In this document: one piece after another, positions 60,197-64,000 of the stretch
How the letters are laid out: the number at the start of each line of letters is the position of its first letter
How positions within the stretch are numbered: position 1 is the stretch's first letter
Notes under the pieces: generated by a model
What the model saw: only the letters and a program-made list of their open reading frames with translations
What the model was told of the DNA's origin: nothing
Databases searched by the model: none
Made by a program: the position numbers and the translations under genes
From: Homarus americanus
Taxonomy: Eukaryota; Arthropoda; Malacostraca; Decapoda; Nephropidae
DNA: 64,000 bases
Assembly (NCBI RefSeq): GCF_018991925.1
Contig: NW_024753828.1
Coordinates: forward strand, 5,829,339-5,893,338
Direction of reading: 5' to 3'

Positions 60197-60267
60197 CCAC
60201 CAGAAGTAGGCTCCTCTACTATGATAGGTTTAAAAGACCTATACTATTTGCTTTCAGTCATCGGGTG
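60197..60267 (-). pseudogene. trnK: NUMT trnK (TTT)
   Basis: CACCCGATGACTGAAAGC start, anticodon arm TAGGT-CTTTTAA-ACCTA, and acceptor 3' arm TCTGGTG with one mismatch. It abuts the incomplete stop T of COX2. Confidence 0.85.
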
Positions 60268-61674
60268 AAAGATCGGACGAGGAAGAGATTCAATTTAAAA
60301 AAGCCGAGACCGACACACTTTCTACTACAATTGGTATAATTCTACGGTTAGCACCGCAAATTTCTGAACATTGCCCAAAAAATAATCCAGGCCGGTTAAC
60401 CATAAATCTGATTTGGTTAAGACGCCCAGGAATTGCATCTGCTTTTACTCCAAGGGCTGGAACAGTTCAAGAGTGAATAACATCAGCAGCAGTAACTAAT
60501 ATACGGACTTGTGTATTTATAGGTAATACAGTTCGATCATCTACATCTAGAAGACGAAAACCAGATAAATCTAGTTGTTTAGATGGAGTTATATAAGAGT
60601 CAAACTGTACTTGTAAAAAGTCTGATTATTCATAACTTCAATATCACTAATGTCCAATAGTTTTAAGAGTAATTCTAGGGTTATTAACTTCATCCCAAAG
60701 ATAAAGTAGTCAAAGTGAAGGAAGAGCAATAAAAACAAAAATACTAGCAGGAAAGATTGTCCAAATTACTATGTTTGGTTTTCAAGGAGAAATCAATTAA
60801 TAGATGCGTTGGAAAATATGGCTGCTATTATGTAACCGACAAAAGTAGTGCAGTGTTAGCCCGCCTCACACGGTTTCACTTTCCGCGATTTCTCATTTAC
60901 GCGGTGCATCTACTCGTACACGCGGCGAAGTATAATTTTTGTGTTTTTTATTTAGCTCATAAAATTCATACAAATTACCCGGCCAGAATATAATTTACAT
61001 TGCTGGAATTCTTACAATATGACGATCATTTTGAATATAAACGCCATGGATTTTGCATTAGACATACAAATTTTAGATGTAATGTAATAATTTGGTTTAC
61101 ACAAAGCCAATATTTTATCTTTTGTGCAAAATATATGAAGTTTACATTCAAAATATTTCCTGACCTGCAAGGAATCCAGAAATGTCAATTATATTATCCT
61201 AAATTTAGTCTGGGGTATTATTTATTACTAAATGTTAAAATCTAGTGTTTTCACCCAAACATTTCTCAGAGAGGTAGGAGCTAGTGAGCTGGGAAGAGTG
61301 GGGGGGGGGGATTTGAGTCCATTATTTGAATGGACATTAACCTGGCGACTGTATTTCTCTTAAATATTAATTGTGTGAGCATACCATCATAAAATTAAGA
61401 CGTTATTTTTACTACAACATAGGTATTGTGTCGGAAAAAGTGGAGTTTGGGGGTCGGGTCAGTCTCTATTGGAATTAATCCCATATGTTCTGTTGTTCGC
61501 TTTACGCGGTTTTTCACTTTTCGCGGTACCCCGTGGGTTCAATTGACCGCGTAAATCGGGGTACTACTGTAATTAAAATTAATACAACCATAGTGTGGTC
61601 ATGAAAGAAGATAAGTTGTTCTATAAGGGGGGGGACACACTGTCTTGGAATCCTAGGTGACCTCATGTTGCCAT
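60268..61674 (-). pseudogene. COX2: NUMT COX2, full length but split by a transposon
   Basis: It starts MATWGHLGFQDSVSPPL at 61674 and runs open in the mitochondrial code through HDHTMVVLILIT, where a 719-bp element is inserted. It resumes with TFVGYIIAAIFSNASINWF and continues through [53 protein letters not shown] and [12 protein letters not shown], which carries the CuA ligands. Defects include a one-base loss near 60765 and stops at the GHQ and SYEYSD positions. It ends in T before trnK. Confidence 0.93.
60851..61569 (+). mobile_element. Tigger-type element, family 1, copy C, inserted in NUMT COX2
   Basis: The left end CAGTGTTAGCCCGCCTCACA has decayed; the right end, reversed, is CAGTAGTACCCCGATTTACG. 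It carries the single-copy version of the core that is doubled in copy B. The target is readable from COX2: AAAAGTAG-TA-ATTAAAAT on this strand, now AAAAGTAG-TG-element-TA-ATTAAAAT, so TA was duplicated and the left copy has mutated to TG. Confidence 0.93.
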
Positions 61675-61734
61675 TACTAAAAGGAAATAATTTTTCCTAA
61701 CTGGAGCTTAAATCCTGCACATCTATATGTCATT

Positions 61735-61739
<5 letters not shown>
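61675..61739 (-). pseudogene. trnL2: NUMT trnL2 (TAA)
   Basis: Acceptor arms ACTAAAA and TTTTAGT, anticodon arm containing GGATTTAAGCTCC with TAA, between COX1 and COX2 as in pancrustaceans. It overlaps the last bases of COX1. Confidence 0.85.
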
Positions 61740-63268
<1,529 letters not shown>

Positions 63269-63335
63269 GATAAGGTGGCCGAGGAATAGGCACTAGATTG
63301 TAAATCTAAAGACGTGTATATCACCGGGGCTTATA
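63269..63335 (+). pseudogene. trnY: NUMT trnY (GTA)
   Basis: GATAAGGTGGCCGAGGAATA start and anticodon arm TAGAT-TGTAAAT-CTA with GTA, opposite in strand to COX1 and directly upstream of it, as in pancrustacean mtDNA. The T arm is degenerate. Confidence 0.8.
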
Positions 63336-63363
63336 AATTAATATGAAAGTACTTTAAGATTTA
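63328..63363 (+). pseudogene. NUMT trnC remnant
   Basis: GGCTTATAAATTAATATGAA followed by TTTAAGATTTAAAAG resembles the 5' half of a trnC, but the GCA anticodon segment is missing. The place between trnY and trnW is where trnC belongs. It overlaps the trnY 3' arm. Confidence 0.4.
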
Positions 63364-63421
63364 AAAGATTTTCTTTTTTTGACAACTTTGAAGGCTGTTA
63401 GTTTAAATAACTTAAAATCTT
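63364..63421 (-). pseudogene. trnW: NUMT trnW (TCA)
   Basis: Acceptor arms AAGATT and AATCTT, anticodon arm ACAGC-CTTCAAA-GTTGT with TCA (reads TGA and TGG), directly after ND2. Confidence 0.8.
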
Positions 63422-63705
63422 AGAATATAATGAAAACTGATGGGATAAAGAGGCCAAAAACATTAATAACTGCTGTAAAAGGAGTAAAAAAATCCGTGTC
63501 TTGGGTGGGAAGACGACCATTTCAATTTAGGCGAAAATAGAACTAGCGCTGAAATTGAAATTCGTAAGTATTAATATGGGGAAATTAAAATAGATGTTAG
63601 AAGAATTAATAATGGGACCAAAAATAACGAGGTTATTTCTTGAATTAAAATTCATTCGTGGAAAAATCCAGTAAAAGGTGGTTGTGTGGCCAGTTGTCAA
63701 ATTCA
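63420..63705 (-). pseudogene. ND2: NUMT ND2, C-terminal part
   Basis: In the mitochondrial code the minus strand reads QPPFTGFF then EWILIQEMTSLFLVPLLILL, YLRISISALVLFSP and, after a frameshift, TAVINVFGLFIPSVFIMF, with TAA overlapping trnW. The 5' part is lost. Similarity fades upstream of about 63705. Confidence 0.85.
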
Positions 63706-63836
63706 CTCTGTATGGGCTCACATATGTACTTACACGTAGATATCTCGCACTCGGGATTGAGGTAAGATAGAAACTCTCAATGCGTTTTCTGTATATATTG
63801 TATGTACAGTGCAGTGCCAGGGAGTTGCCGTGTGGT
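63706..63836. other. NUMT right flank
   Basis: The mitochondrial-like reading (ND2 upstream part) becomes unrecognisable, and TACAGTGCAG-type nuclear words return near 63805. Confidence 0.4.
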
Positions 63837-64000
63837 GAGGTCCTGTTGGGCGAGGAGCTTGCTAGGGGTCTGGTTGGTGAGAAGCTTGCTCAGAGGTCCT
63901 GTTGGGCGAGGAGCTTGCTGGGGGTCTGGTTGGTGAGAAGCTTGGTCAGAGGTCCCGTTGGGTTAGGAGCTTGTTTGGAGGTCTTGCCGGTTCAGGAACG
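63837..64000. repeat. Minisatellite, about 55-bp unit of two half-units, running off the window
   Basis: Units start GAGGTCCTGTTGGGCGAGGA at 63837, 63893 and 63949 (variant). Each is followed by a related half-unit, GGTCTGGTTGGTGAGAAGCT. The half-units share GG-C-GTTGG-GAG-AGCTTG and about 27-29 bp length, so the array grew from a shorter ancestor. Confidence 0.85.

Overview
This is nuclear DNA from an arthropod, most likely a decapod crustacean. It has intron-containing genes, AT-rich introns many kb long, dispersed CCTAA/TTAGG (arthropod telomere-type) words, and a long nuclear copy of mitochondrial DNA (NUMT) in pancrustacean gene order that reads with the invertebrate mitochondrial code. 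In the NUMT, trnH sits directly after ND4. Brachyuran crabs have moved that tRNA, so a non-brachyuran decapod (shrimp, lobster or crayfish-like) fits better. The species is not determined.

Layout. 1-5576: the 3' part of a USP35/USP38-type deubiquitinase gene (three exons, 5' end outside the window). 5577-19434: intergenic DNA with a pogo/Tigger-type element, a divergent 170-bp tandem repeat, (AT)n and tRNA-derived SINE-like pieces. 19435-42184: a complete TRAPPC13 gene in ten coding exons (422 codons plus stop). All splice phases close, and its introns hold several DNA transposons and LINE scraps. 42185-58260: a gene-poor nest of repeats with a LINE reverse-transcriptase relic, a 67-bp minisatellite, several TA-flanked Tigger-type elements, a long (AT)n tract, a duplicated 0.9-kb repeat and a broken hAT transposase. 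58273-58808: a decayed two-exon aldehyde dehydrogenase fragment. 59020-63705: a NUMT carrying ND4, trnH, ATP6, ATP8, trnD, trnK, COX2, trnL2, COX1, trnY, a trnC remnant, trnW and ND2. A Tigger-type element sits inside COX2 and a probable retroelement sits between trnH and ATP6. 63837-64000: a GC-richer minisatellite running off the window.

The two real genes are both on the + strand and have separate jobs: ubiquitin removal, and Rab1-linked ER-Golgi/autophagy trafficking in the TRAPPIII complex. Nothing suggests they act together. The most informative structures are the transposons. Three elements of one Tigger-type family (7814-8435, 54956-56104, 60851-61569) can be compared directly. Four other TA-flanked elements each keep only the N-terminal helix-turn-helix of a transposase. 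The COX2 insertion has an empty site that can be read from the mitochondrial gene itself. Exon and element borders were read by eye from splice sites, phase and terminal repeats. No database search was run, so family names rest on recalled motifs.
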